NCBI GenBank assembly: GCA_035610365.1
Contig: CM069432.1
Span: 1,860,001 to 1,924,000, forward strand
Source: Aquatica leii
Lineage: Eukaryota; Arthropoda; Insecta; Coleoptera; Lampyridae
DNA length: 64,000 nucleotides
Direction of reading: 5' to 3'
This document shows positions 1 through 11,688 of the stretch, piece after piece (positions within the stretch are counted from its first letter, which is position 1; each line of letters opens with the position of its first letter). The notes under the pieces are model-generated. The model worked only from the letters and a program-made list of their open reading frames with translations. It searched no databases and was not told the origin of the DNA. A program made the translations under genes and the position numbers.

Positions 1-939
1 CAATATAGTACATATATTAAGAGAAAATATTTTTTTCAAATTTGAACTGAAAATTTTATTTTGAAATCTTAAAAAATGCGTATTTTTGTAAATTTTTTAA
101 AAAACATGTTTTTCATTGTGTTTTTATAAGTGGATTCTCAAAGTATCATTATGGGATTCCAATGGATTCATTTGCATTTAAATTCTATTGTGAACCCAGT
201 TTATACGAAAATGCACAAATAATTAGGTTTTAGTCAAAATATACTGTTTTTTTTTTATAAAACTAATTGGAAAAATTGAAAAGCAATTCAGAAAAGCTTA
301 AATAAGTTTTGATATACTAATATAAATTATAATATTAAACTTAGGTAAAGAATATAGACTTCTTTCAGAATCTCGTGAACTGTGGCGCTGTAGTCCGTAT
401 ATGTCAAAATGTTGCTATCATGTGTCTTACAAACATTTGCCGATACATTTTTCATAACTTATCTTGATTTTGTTGTTAATAGTCTTTAGGTATTATTATA
501 AGTAAACACGTTTTTATTCAATATATATAAATATGTGATTATTTTTAATTTTTACTAATAGGAGTACTTTTTAAATAGATTAACGTTTTTGAGATTCACG
601 TAGACTTGTCAAATGATTAATTTTTAGTTTATTAATTCTAATTTTCAACTCAAGGTCACAGTTTACGACATAATGAAACGCCAAGTTTGTATAGAATTAT
701 TTCATGTTATTCAATAAAAAGTTTTAGATTTTCTCAATACCTCGAATAAATTGTATGAAATTTAGTTAGGAGTGTAGTAGGAGTAGTAGAGTTAACTGTA
801 CACAAAATATAATTTAAACATGTCCACAAAATGTCACAATTTCCACTTGGATGTGAAAAAGATGGGGAAGGACCTTCAAGTGTAGAAATGTGACTTTCAC
901 TTTATCTTCACTTTTATTTTTATCCAACACATAAACTAG
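1..939. other. AT-rich non-coding stretch
   Basis: Low-complexity AT-rich sequence with no open frame, RNA gene or repeat that I can recognise. It probably flanks the broken transposase-like gene that begins at 940. Confidence 0.5.
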
Positions 940-2911
940 TCACCATTTACTATTATATGTAACAGTTACATAACCGTTAACATCTGAAATTTTTCCAAGT
1001 AGTTGTGTAGTTGTCACTGTGCTGTAATTTGTGTCACACGAAAAAACTTTGACTTGGATTTGGGTCATGTCGTCTTTGATTGGTAAAAAAGCATGGAACT
1101 GTTGAGTTCCTTTTATGGTCTGCTTTATCAAACCGGCTACTCACAAACTTTTTAGTTTTTATGTACTCTTCTTGCTTGACAAGCCCAAAGTTAACAGTTT
1201 TAATATTTTGAATCGACCAATCAAAAAGTTGTTGACGCGTGAGGATTTGATTTTCATAAGGTCTCTGTAAACTCGCTTTTGCAGCCAACCTTTCAACTGT
1301 ACCACCAACTCCATCACACCGTTCTTTGCCATGAGCTGTAGCCGAAAAGTGCCACTCTGTTTCTATTCCAAAATCTTGGTTATGGAAACACAGATTAGAA
1401 AATTTTTTTTTATTTTTATATTGAGCTGCACTTTCATCGGAAAAGGAATATATTTTCTCAATATCAAACAGAAAGTAATTTTGCAGCTGTTGTATTATGT
1501 TGTAGACATTCAGATATAATAACATAGCTGACATGTTTTACTTTATCATCTTGTTTCGAATAAACTACAAAAGAATGTATTGTTACATAGTCACTTGACC
1601 AGTGGTAGCTTTGGGCTTCGTCTTGAACTACCAAAGCATAGTTTTTTGAGAAGTCTAATGTGACTGCACATTCATTTTCTTTCAATGCTTTTTTTACTTC
1701 ATTCATAAACGAGCTTTGTTGATTTGTTATCAAATGATGGCGAACTAACTGATCAAGTTTGTCACGTAGCATCTCAAGGAACTCAGTTGAACTTTTTTGT
1801 ATTGTCTCATGATTACACCGATACAACTGCAATCCATTGCTGAAAAGTTATATTTTCATATCATATTTTTCTCAAAAACATTCTCTAAAGTTTCTGTTAT
1901 TTGATTAGTTTCTGAATGGCAATTTCTCATGATACAATCAATGGGAGGAGGGTTGCATAACATTTGAGACAGGAAATGTTTGTACGTTGCAAATTCTCCA
2001 TTAGTTAATGTTCCTAAACGGGCATTCCCAATCATTACTTTCACGTTTTGGTGGATTGTACATACACAAACTTAGTATGTACTACTTTTTTCTACCAAAA
2101 TACATTGTTTTGGCCTTAACTCCGCAAACTTTAAAAATCCTACTTTCATCTCAGGATGCTTTGAAAAGAATGTATGCTTCCTACAGGTTACACAAAATTA
2201 ATCTTTTTTGAACTGTACTTTTGGATCGATTACCATCTTTCACTGAAATACAATTTCTTTTGCCTGGCGTTACTCTACTTACGTCATCGCTTTCGTAGAA
2301 CAAACACACTGTTTCTACTATATCCTGTGATAGGCTTTTACCCGGTTTTTGATCAGGACTGGCCAGTATTCCCTTTTATTTTAAAAGTTTTTTTGCTTGC
2401 CTTGCCATATAGTTAGGTGCATTCAATTCTCGAATTATTTTACGTACACTCCATGTCTCTGCTAAACAAGTTAATATCATGACTTTTTTCTATGTGCACT
2501 TGAAAAATTTGCATTTAGATTACTGAGTACAGAGAATGCTAGTTTTTCTGCCTCATAATCAGAAGACTCTTGAGAATGCGGAAATAATGTTCGCCTCATT
2601 AAAGATTCTATCTTTTTTATTTTTTTTACCAGAGTAATGCTTTAATTTTGTTGACATCAATGAGTAATTCACCAAGTTCTTTTAAGGATGTATTAAGAGT
2701 CTCTACAATATGTGAGGACGTAGTTGGAACATCAAAAGTTGGATCATTAACACAGTCTAGGTCAGGTACTTCCTTTGCTTTTTGTTTTTTTAAAGCAGTT
2801 ATTTCCTTCCGGCAGGCATCACATAGTTTAGAAGTTTTAGGGAAACTAGTTACAACTAATTAAGGAATCCATTTATCAGCATGTTTCAGTTTTTTATGAT
2901 TTCGTTCATTG
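940..2911 (-). pseudogene. Broken gene of an uncharacterised, transposase-like insect repeat family
   Basis: Fragments on the minus strand read in one order from about 2911 to 940. A Cys/Lys-rich stretch (NCNERNHKKLKHADKWIP) lies near 2870-2920. Next come HPEMKVGFLKFAELRPK and VCVCTIHQNVKVM (about 2030-2155), separated by an in-frame stop where the family normally has a Ser. Then VTLDFSKNY and HWSSDYVTIHSFVVY (1464-1832), SDESAAQYKN, GIETEWHFSATAHGK and CDGVGGTVERLA (1034-1534), and a tail with GTQQFHAFLP (940-1131). I recognise the order and motifs as a protein that recurs in many copies in insect genomes, annotated only as uncharacterised. The spaced acidic residues (LDF, SDES, CDG) could be a DDE/RNase H-like catalytic set, which is inference. 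Stops and frame changes between blocks show this copy is dead. No terminal repeats were identified. Confidence 0.6.
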
Positions 2912-3290
2912 CAGTTGTAAAAAGAACCGTTCCACTTTCTATGCAATTGAGACATTTGCGGTAGCTGGCAGGAATTATTGACCTCTACTCTCTGACTTGT
3001 AAGTTTGTCCGACAACAAATTTGAACTGGTCCAGTCCAAACTTGCAGGCCTACATTCGCTTGCTTCTGCTTATTTGAAACTAAAACCGATTGACTATTTT
3101 CACATCGATTTTCACTTTCAGTTTCATGAATGCTCCGAGCACTCTCCAATTACAACGATATCTGGACTTTTAGGAGTGGGTGCTGAACTATGATTTGTAG
3201 ATTCGGTAGTTTAGTTTGCTATTCTGAAAAAACGATTCGATTGAATAGCTCGATAGGTTTTTAGATTTTTCATTTTGTAAGCTTGGCAAG

Positions 3291-3430
3291 GATTTTATGG
3301 GGTTTCTAAAGATTTTACGGATTTCCAAAGATTTTACGGGGTTTTTAAAGATTTTACGGGATTTTAAAAGATCTTATGAATTCGAAGAGATTTTAAGAAG
3401 ATTTCTGAAGATTTTATGGGATTTCAAGCA
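3291..3430. repeat. Minisatellite, seven degenerate units of 19-21 bp
   Basis: Seven head-to-tail units each begin with GATTTTA or a one-base variant (unit starts near 3291, 3311, 3330, 3350, 3370, 3389 and 3410). The core is GATTTTACGGGGTTTTTAAA. Units three and four are nearly identical and the outer ones are more diverged, as expected for slippage with decay at the edges. No coding frame is associated with it. Confidence 0.85.
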
Positions 3431-6400
3431 AATTGTACACGGATTTCTAGGAGTTAACCACTCCTCGCAGTTTTAGTTTAACCTTCAAATGTCTTATCTC
3501 AGCTAGATTATTTTTTTATAATTTTACAATCAAAGCAAAACGCAAATCGTAATAAATAAAAAAATATGTATCAACCAGGGCATTAATTATGTTTCTATGG
3601 TTTACTATTGCAATTAAATTTTAGTTTTAATTAAACACTTATTATGCTTGATTTTTTTTGTTTTTAATTAGTTTAGCCAATGCAATTTTCAAGTCAAAGT
3701 CTACACGTATTTACACAGCACCATTTTTCAAAATTTTATACGGCACATAGCATAATTTTCAATACCAGTTACTTACATTTCGTTAATATATAAACAATAG
3801 AAAAACGGAAGCTGTAACGTATGGTGAAAATTAAAAGTTTAGAAAGACTACGACGAAATTTTTTTTATTATAGGTAATCTCGATTAAGATCGCAGCGCCA
3901 CTGTGGTCTAAACAGAAACCTGATTTAATGAGATACAGTTTCAAGTTTTTGTAGTTTTTTGGTTTTTATATGTGGTTATAAAGTTGAATTAAAAGTATTT
4001 CTATCCTCTTTAATGTTAAGTTTTCTAGAATTAAGATTAATAAGTTTAATTAAAATGGGTAATGTAAGTAAAATTTACCGGTTAAGTTATTTAAGTATGA
4101 TTCTGTTGTATTAATTGCAATATAGGTTTATATAATATTACCCATATATCGTCACAACCAAGCATTACAATTGAATATTATGATTATTATATTAAATAAA
4201 ACATATTTAGGTTTTTTCTCGTCGGTTGCTGTTTGTTTCTGGAGCAATATAAATCATTTGGATTAGTTACCGTAAACTGCTTTAAAATGTACATGTTCTA
4301 ATGCAAATATGCAATCAACTTTATTCTCACTTCTCGCTGTAACACAACAATAAGTAAACGATTATTGCAATATTCAACGTCATGATGTAGCAACTTCAAA
4401 TTTTACAACAATTGAATTACTAAAACGTAAAATGTAATTTAATGTTAAATAATGTCAGTCAATCGATGACAACCAAATGACAACGATGCAGTTATGGAAG
4501 TCTATGGAAGCTGTAATTAAAAACCGTTGAAAAGAAATTTTTATTAAAATTTAAAATGAGGTTGTGTTTGTATACCTTTATTTCTGTTTATCAAAAACGC
4601 CACCAGATAGCGTATCGCTTAGGAAGGATTGCCTATTGTCCTTATAACTTCAATCTCTATTGTGAGTTACTAAAATCAAAAATCTTTGTCGCAAAGTTTC
4701 AAACCAGTTAAAAACAAGCTGACCGAAAAATTTGTTTTTAACAGAAAAACCCCTCAGATTTAATTTAAAAATACTAAAACCAGTTTTTTCAGCACAATTA
4801 GTGTAAACTTAGAAATTGTTACGTTTAAAAAATACTTAGATAACATATCTATGTCTTACATAAAGTAAATATGCTGATGATTACATTCGTATTTAAAAAA
4901 AAACTTTTCTTACCACAAAGTGATAAAAAAAACGATACTTTTAATGCGTGATTTAAAACAAAACTGCGAAACCTAAAGTTATATTTTGCAAAAAAGTTTA
5001 AAAGAATGTGTATGCAAGAATGAAAATATCGGTAACACTAAAATCTAAGCTGGTTTAGCTAAAGTAAAATAACAAAAACAACAAAAGATGAAAAATTTAG
5101 AACCAAAGATTCAGTGGCCAAATGCAAATATTTTACCTGCGATTTTTAAGTTTTTGAAAGAATTTTAGGTATAAAAAGGAAACTATTACTAATTCGCTTC
5201 TTTTACCATATGTGCTATAAAATGAATGTTCTTTAAAATAATTAGAATTCTTACGGATAATTAAATGAAAATATGTGAGTAATGCGGTGACATAATTCTA
5301 ACTTTTTGAAGTGACAAGTTTGATTTAAACGTATGTATGTAACAATTAATTGAAATTTGTACGATTGTGTGTACAGCATTAACACGATATCAGCATTGTG
5401 TACCAGAAATGATTATACTTATGTAAACAATGCAAGGTCGAAAATTACAAATTTCAATTGGAACAATCGAATGCACGTCTTAATTAAAATCAATTTATTA
5501 ATTAAATTTTCTGTTGAACAGGCTTAACGAATAAACAAATAAAGTACTTACGTAGCACATGTCTCCACGAATAGTATAAATGCCTTGATGATTGTTATAC
5601 ATGATAATCAAAGTACACTTTAAAACCACAATAACAAACGAATCATATCTTGTAAAGTCAATAACTGGTAGCACCAAGCCGTACTGTTACATTAACTAAC
5701 AATGAAGGTATGCGCTTCGAATTCACAGGTAACACAGGTATATTCATTGACGATCATCATTAACTGACTCATAGTTTCATGGAAGGTGGTTCTTTGGAAT
5801 CCAGTTGAGAAATTCGTTGAAAATGAAAGTCTTTTATTTTAAAGCGCCTTGGAATGTTGCTCGGACAAGAAGCGCTAGCTCGTGTAGCTGCTGTAGCTGT
5901 ACCTCGAGACCTCGTATGAACTCGACCGCTGTCTTTAATTAAATTTAAGAAGAGAAGGGTCGCGGCTTTATATTAGCTTGAGTAATTCTGCCATCAAAAA
6001 GTGAGTTAATCAATTTAAAAATAATTAATAGAATATGAATTACACAGTGTGATTCATTATCAACATTAGATAAAGTATCTGTGACGTCCGATTACATTAT
6101 CAGTAAAGTGTAAAATTATGTATTTAAAGTTGATTTTTTCAGGCGGAAAATGTCTTATTCTTAATAATATTCTGTTACCAGTAAAGAAAATAAAAATTCG
6201 CTGAATTCGTTTACTCTTCCATGATTAATTTCTAGTCCACTTTTTCTGGCACACTTAACGAACAATTAGACTGTCACAATACTTTCATGCTTTGTACTAA
6301 GTTTACAACTTCAATTGACATTAACCTTTTTGACATACAAATGTTCAGCTCATTCATTTCTGTCACAGGAAGAGTAGCATCAATTAATTACAGAACAGAA

Positions 6401-6875
6401 TTTATCGGTATTATTCACCAAAGGCTACTTTTTTGTTTCTTCCTTGTAATTTAGCCTACAATAAAAAAAATAAATATTTAGAAAAAACTTGTAATTACTG
6501 AACAGATTTTTTAAAACATATATGATCATTTTAAGCAAGCCCTTCATTCTTTCATCGATTAAACAAATACTAGATACAAGTATGTAGTCATTTTTATTAG
6601 TTGAGTAGTTTTCACGGTTTTTTCCCCAATATTACTTCTAGAAAAATGTGTGATATTAGTGATAGCGATGTTTAAAAAAAGATTAGTTACAATAAAAATT
6701 TGAAATATTTGTAGAAAAATTACTCGAATGAACTTACAAACGCAATGGATCTACTCAAGATTTCTGAAAAAAGAAAAAATTAAAATCTAAAAATTCGATA
6801 AACTGTGTACTGGTAGTCCGATGTAGATTATAGATATAGTCAAGTATCACTCGGAAGGTATTTAGCCTGCAATGA
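3431..6875. other. Long AT-rich non-coding region with one candidate solo LTR
   Basis: No gene is visible over 3.4 kb. The only compositional break is 5800-5970, which is CpG-richer. Read on the minus strand it has TATAAAGCCGCGACCC near 5960-5975, then an AATAAA-type signal (AAAATAAAAGAC) near 5835. That promoter-then-polyadenylation order is typical of an LTR, but I found no partner copy, so this is only a suggestion. Confidence 0.4.
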
Positions 6876-6925
6876 TTAACCCTTTCAACTCTGTAGGGAC
6901 ATATTGTCCCAGGGACGTTCTGATA
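6876..6925 (+). mobile_element. piggyBac-like terminal fragment
   Basis: TTAA (6876-6879) is followed directly by CCCTTTC and then a short palindrome GGGACA-TAT-TGTCCC (6896-6910). A TTAA target site with termini starting CCC is characteristic of piggyBac-family elements and their MITEs. Only this end is present, and Penelope sequence begins about 100 bp further on. The right end was not found. Confidence 0.4.
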
Positions 6926-7087
6926 TATGCTAAAAATATTTAAATGCTTACTAATGCATTGGGATCTGTGTAGTCATGGCTTTGTAGACAAGTCTATGCC
7001 TGTAATAGGGAAGGCTTCCACGCCCGGAATCTATACTAACATTAGAATGTCTTCCGGGTTTGGACCGTGTAAACTAAAGTTGCCAAC

Positions 7088-7119
7088 GTTTCGCCCAATT
7101 TCGTAAGGGGCTTCATCAG
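7088..7119 (-). ncRNA. Hammerhead-like core in the Penelope A terminal region
   Basis: On the minus strand CTGATGA (7113-7119) is followed by a GCCC/GGGC helix II with an 11-nt loop, then GAAAC (7088-7092). That is the conserved hammerhead core order, and Penelope-like elements are known to carry hammerhead motifs in their terminal repeats. Helix III is not convincingly closed in this copy, so activity is doubtful. The related copy at 13741-13790 has lost both core boxes. Confidence 0.55.
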
Positions 7120-7299
7120 GGCGTGAGATAAATCGCAAAACTCAAACAAGCAACCGAAATTTAACTAAGAACTTCTCAAAAGTTAGGTTATCCACTTGTA
7201 AAACAAGTTATATTATATATTTGATGATTTCTATGCTTTCTCGGAATTTCCTGTTAAAAAAGAATGGGGATTTGGCAATCAAAAAAAATCAAAATCTAT

Positions 7300-7694
7300 C
7301 TTCTGACCTGTAGTAAAATAATATTCAGCAACTACAACAGACTTTGAAATATACCTTTTTCTTATACAACGATCATGTTCTGAAATGCGAGTAATGACGG
7401 AACGACCGGTTTCACCAATGTAGACTAAACCACAAGAACAAGAAATTTGGTATACACCTTGAGATGAAAGTGTAGGAAATTTGTCTTTGGGAAAAGGAAG
7501 AATCAGAGATTTTGCATGTCGATTTGAAATGGGTTTAATACCATTCTTACCAAGGAGTTTCCCTATTTAGTCTGCAACCTTGTGAATGTAGAGTAAAAAG
7601 GCCAACTTCGGGTTGGATTCGGGAGTAGAAATGTCCTTAGGTAATCGAGTACGTGGAAGTAAACGACGATTAATAGCTCTATGAATATCTCGCT
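7300..7694 (-). pseudogene. Penelope A GIY-YIG endonuclease domain remnant
   Basis: The minus-strand translation has GVYQISCSCGLVYIGETGRS near 7410-7465. This is the GIY...YIG pair with the CxC-type cysteines that precede YIG in Penelope elements, followed by the conserved Arg and RISEHDR. The upstream linker contains RAINRR and LPRTRLPKD. The catalytic residues visible here look intact, but one in-frame stop lies upstream (VAD-stop-IGK near 7570). In living elements this domain nicks target DNA to prime reverse transcription. Confidence 0.85.
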
Positions 7695-9072
7695 TGTTAC
7701 GGACGAAATTCTCTTTACGTACGCCTATGTATTTCGACTTGAAATTAGATTCGGGTTTTGACGCCCTCTACCGATCGCTTTCTCGTTGGTTGTCATTTGG
7801 CGGAAAATCGTCATACGGTAAATGGCATAAAATGGTCTGTACGTGTTGAATATTAGGTATATCCGATACCATCCAGGAAAAATGGAAATCCAATTATAAT
7901 TAGATTAATTATCTAGAATACTTGAAGCGTTACAGGCCATTTTTCTTTCCTCCACTTCAAACATTTTACGTTCTCGATAAGAGGATAATGGAAAATACTT
8001 CTACTTAAGTCATCACGTTACCGCACACGTGCGCTGGCGGAAGGCGGTTTCCACGCCACGAAATGGGGTCTTGCTAATCCTTCCCGGGGCAAATATTGCT
8101 ACACGTGGAGGACACGACGGGGTATCAACCACCTGTTAGACGTCACTACCTATCTGCTTGTTATACAGAAGATTGGTGGATACCCAGAGCCGACGTTAAT
8201 TATATTATCAGCCACCTGTTTGGTTTCACTATATACAGTAGTCGATGCACGTTTTTTTGGTGCTATAGATTTTATTAATTATTTAAAACGAATTATTTTA
8301 GCCGAACTATCCGTTGTGAGTTGGGGGTTGTGACACGATTCGTGCTTAATGTTTATTACAGGCCACTGAAGAGGAAAAACGTTTTTCTTCGGACTAGTGG
8401 ATGCTGAGATTCGGGTGAGTTATTTGAATTTATCTTAGGTATATCGTTGTCACGAACAATTACTCACAAACTGTTGTAGTCAAACTTAACGTTCGTGAAT
8501 ACATATAACGTGTAGCTACCAATAGGGTATGTACGATCAGTGAAATTACTGTTTCGCGTACTGTATGTAGATGAAGGACATTTATTCCGAATTATTGTAA
8601 TTGTGTGTGGTGGGTTGCCGATGTTGTAGGCATCGAAGTATTAAATCTTTTCTGTAATTCTCTCAAGTGACTTGTTACCAAATCAAAAGTTAATACCGTT
8701 GTTAGTGATTATCGTGAACTCTCTAGTCTTTAGTATCCCCAACTTCGATGTATAACGACTTTTGATTATTATAAATGAAACTGTGATAAATGTTAGTTAT
8801 AAACTGAAAGCGATTAAATTTGTTAATTCTTTCTCTTGTGCTTATTGTTCCCTACGAACCAAATTGGGCTACTCGAACAACTGAGTAGAGGGATTACGAA
8901 TCTTCGAGTTGTTACAAGTTCTCAACCATTCTGTTGTGAGCGGACGGAAGTATCATTTTGGATAAGCTCTGGCGCCCTGAAACATCTGTTATATATTTAT
9001 TGTGGACCTCCCTATCTTCGACTATTGCGAGTTTGGCCGTGCAAGGTTCGTAAAACCGAAAAGCTTGTAACA
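7695..9072 (+). mobile_element. Solo LTR, 1,378 bp, TGTTAC...GTAACA, inserted in Penelope A
   Basis: The insert begins TGTTACGG and ends TTGTAACA, so its termini are inverted 6-mers. It is flanked by CGCT on both sides (7691-7694 and 9073-9076), a 4-bp target duplication. Removing the insert and one CGCT restores a continuous Penelope frame. There is no gag or pol, so this is a solo LTR left by LTR-LTR recombination. Its right half (from about 8330) matches the LTRs at 55181-55877 and 58261-58890. Shared landmarks are GACACGATT followed by TTATTACAG, and GGCCGTGCAAGGTT near the end. Orientation is taken from that match. The family is Gypsy, judged from the primer site and gag in the 55-59 kb copy. 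Confidence 0.88.
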
Positions 9073-9441
9073 CGCTTTACATAACCATTGTTCACTAAGA
9101 TTCTAGTAAGATGACGGAGTTCCGAGTCTAGATTCTCAGGTTGGCAAATAGAAAAGGCACGATGGACCAAAGATTCAATAACAGAACGCAGTATGATGAT
9201 GAGACGAAGCATGAAGGTATCTGTCCGTATGGGTGGGTTTGCGATAAACAGGATGTCCTAGAAGTCCGTCGGGCTTACGAGTCACAAGAACGTCAAGAAA
9301 TGGAAGAGAACCATTACTTTCGATTTCCATAGTCAATTTGATATCTAAGTGTTGATTGTTAAGATGGTCAAGAAACTTAGACAATTCAAGATGACCATGA
9401 GACCAAACAATAAACGTGTCGTCAACATACCTAAACCACAC

Positions 9442-9915
9442 TTTAGGTTATAAAATTTTTTGCAATTTTAAATAAATTTTAAATCCATATAGGGTGCAAA
9501 ACATTACATTTGGCAAACGTAATGAATTTTGCAATCATTTCGATTTGGTTCATTACATCTCAATTATTTTGAAAAACCTAGTATTGTTGATTATAAAACT
9601 AGTATAATTACCTACTAAACAAAAATTTACATGTTTTTCTACTTTTATTACTAGTACTTAGCGCATTGAAACCAAAATCAAAGATTGAATTAAAATTTGA
9701 GAAGAAAGAATACAGAAATTCTGATCAAAATTACGCTTGAAACAGTGTTTTCAGAGACCCGAAACCCCGTTTGTCTGGGAGATATTCCATACCCCCAGTA
9801 ATGCTCCTTTCTGCCCAAGGCTTCGCCATTTCTAAGTAGGATATATAATGGGGTTATTTAAAATTCATTTTGTAATGAATAATATTTAGTGTTGTTTTTG
9901 TGTGTCAATTTTGCG
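9442..9915. other. Junction sequence between Penelope A and a mariner-type relic
   Basis: AT-rich sequence with no open frame. It presumably includes the left end of the Tc1/mariner element, but I could not pair terminal inverted repeats. Confidence 0.35.
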
Positions 9916-9919
9916 CAAA

Positions 9920-11550
9920 ATGCCACGTCTTCCTAGACAAGCAGAGTTATCACTAGAAACTAGAAGGAAGATTATTGCTTTACGAGAATGTGGATTTTCT
10001 ATCCGAGTAATTGTTGCACCTATGGGTTTATCGGTATGATAACTTTTTATTTTGCTTTTGATAATATTCTTTAATATTAGCAGTCTTTTCAATTTATATA
10101 TAAACCTATTTTATAGGTAGTATATGATGTATAATTCAGATTGCACAATTATTCAGCTACATCACGGGAAATTGTTTATAATGAAATTATTGTATATAGC
10201 AATTGGGTATCAAGTTTTTCACGTTCTTCAAGTTAGCAACGCAAAGTTAGCAAAACCAAATAAAACATAATTAGGAATTTGTTACTAATTTCTTGCGAAA
10301 GAAAAAATTTGTAGCGTTCTTACTTTGTTAATTATGCATTAAACTTAAGGCAAATTAGGAGTACACCATTCTAAACAGTGTTTTAATGAATCGGTATTCC
10401 GTTTAAAATGTGTCTAAATTTGTTACTAAATTGTTGTTAATTAATTGTAAAAGAAAAAAGCTGATAAATTTATTATTATTTTACAGACATTTTAAACAGA
10501 AAATAAATTCATGAAAGCACTTTTTAGATTGGTGTACTGCTAACTTGCTTCATGTTAGCCGAAAAACGCATAACTAAAAAAGTTAGAATGTTATTTTTTT
10601 CTTTTGCAACGAATTCCTAAGTGTATTTTATTTGATTCTGCTAACCTTGTACTGCTAACTTGAAAGACGTAACTATTTTACTTGAATTAATAACATCACT
10701 TTATTAGTGACTTTCAGTAAACGTAAACTTATTTGCACAGTTTTAATTAACTATTATTTATTTTATTAGAAAAGTGTGGACCATTATTGGGTTCAACGCG
10801 AAGAGCAAGGCGCGGAAAATGATCGTTTTTTGCAGACCGTTCATAGAAGTGGACGGCGATCTCTCTTATCCATAGTTGAAAAAGGCAACAAGATGCTTCT
10901 TTGACTCCATTCACACCTTCCGCCGCCATTCGCGAAAGGCTACAGCTACAATGCAGTTTGCAAACAATAAGGAATACTTTGAAAGCTGAAGGAATAAACT
11001 GCTATCGACCTGTAAAGAAACCTGTAATAACTGAAAAAAATGCCTACCGGAGATTGATTGCAGTTTTTAGAAGAACATTTAAGCTTTGATTGGAAAGACT
11101 TCAGATGAAAAAACTTCCTGCACTTTCCAAGATAGGAAAAAAATTCTTTGGAAAAAAGTCGAGATGTTGCCCTCCGTACGAACAGTTTATCCCGAAGAAC
11201 CAATTCGGTTTGTTCAGGACAATTCTTCTATACACACAGCAGCGGTAGTTCAAGAATAGTTCTTACAACATCCAGAATTGGAAACAATCCGTCTGCCACC
11301 TAAGTCACCGGATTTGAACCCTATAGAGGATTTGTGGGCGGCGGCCGTGCATGTGTGGAACGACGAACTGAACGATAACATAGAAATGCAAAATATAAAC
11401 AACTTGCATCGCCATATTAATACCGTGTGGGAAAGATTTTAAGGAGCTAATGGATGTGCCAATTTAATCAATTCGATGCCAAACCGACTACGGGAATGTG
11501 TAACCAATAATGGATATTACACAGTTTGGTGTGTTTCTATACAACGATAG
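9920..11550 (+). mobile_element. Tc1/mariner-superfamily transposon relic
   Basis: The start at 9920 gives a helix-turn-helix N-terminus (MPRLPRQAELSLETRR, then KIIALRECGFSIR). The frame is then broken by about 700 bp of AT-rich DNA (10040-10770) that holds a foldback element. It resumes with DHYWVQREEQG and continues in shifting frames through RERLQLQCSLQTIRNTLKAEG to the catalytic end (11190-11340), with VQDNSSIHTAAVVQE and LPPKSPDLNPIEDLW. I count 35 residues between that Asp and the final Glu, reading through an in-frame stop, so this is DD35E-like rather than DD34E. The C-terminus runs on to NNGYYTVW and a stop near 11550. GT and AG at 10038 and 10118 could mark a small real intron. Confidence 0.82.
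10207..10685. repeat. Foldback (long imperfect inverted repeat) inside the mariner relic
   Basis: Sequence near 10210-10400 recurs in reverse complement at about 10490-10680, centred near 10440. Paired landmarks are TTCAAGTTAGCA with TGCTAACTTGAA, CCAAATAAAACA with TATTTTATTTGA, and AGTGTTTTAATGAAT with ATTCATGAAAGCAC. Almost the whole 480 bp pairs with itself, so a transcript would form a long hairpin. No frame is present. It fits a non-autonomous foldback or MITE that inserted in the transposase gene, perhaps within an intron. Confidence 0.75.
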
Positions 11551-11688
11551 ATCCTTCGATGTGGAGGATAGACACCACTCAGAAATAAAACTCTGTCGTA
11601 ATTGTGGCTACGTTACGTTGGCTATTGTGCCAAGTTCATCAGGCCAATCATCACAGTAGAATGTTTAATTTCTGCCAAATATACATAA

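Larger units (their letters stand above)
7019..9441 (-). mobile_element. Penelope-like retroelement A, 5'-truncated and split by a solo LTR
   Basis: Penelope-like elements combine a telomerase-related reverse transcriptase with a GIY-YIG endonuclease. Here the minus strand gives the RT end (RYVDDTF, then HPVYRKPTHTDRYLHASSHH; 9175-9441), the connector (ELRHLTRILVNNGY; near 9080-9170), the GIY-YIG domain (7300-7690) and a terminal region with a hammerhead-like motif. The reading frame is cut at the solo LTR (7695-9072). Reading across the insertion site, the frame continues from VNNGYVK to RDIHRAINRR without a shift. A stop after KVAD near 7570 shows later decay. The 5' part of the RT is missing beyond 9441. 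A second copy of the terminal region lies at 13660-13995. Confidence 0.88.

Noticed and set aside
8096-8278. A 60-codon frame in the solo LTR
   Set aside because: It lies inside an LTR whose borders are fixed by a target duplication, and it has no homologous frame in the other LTR copies.
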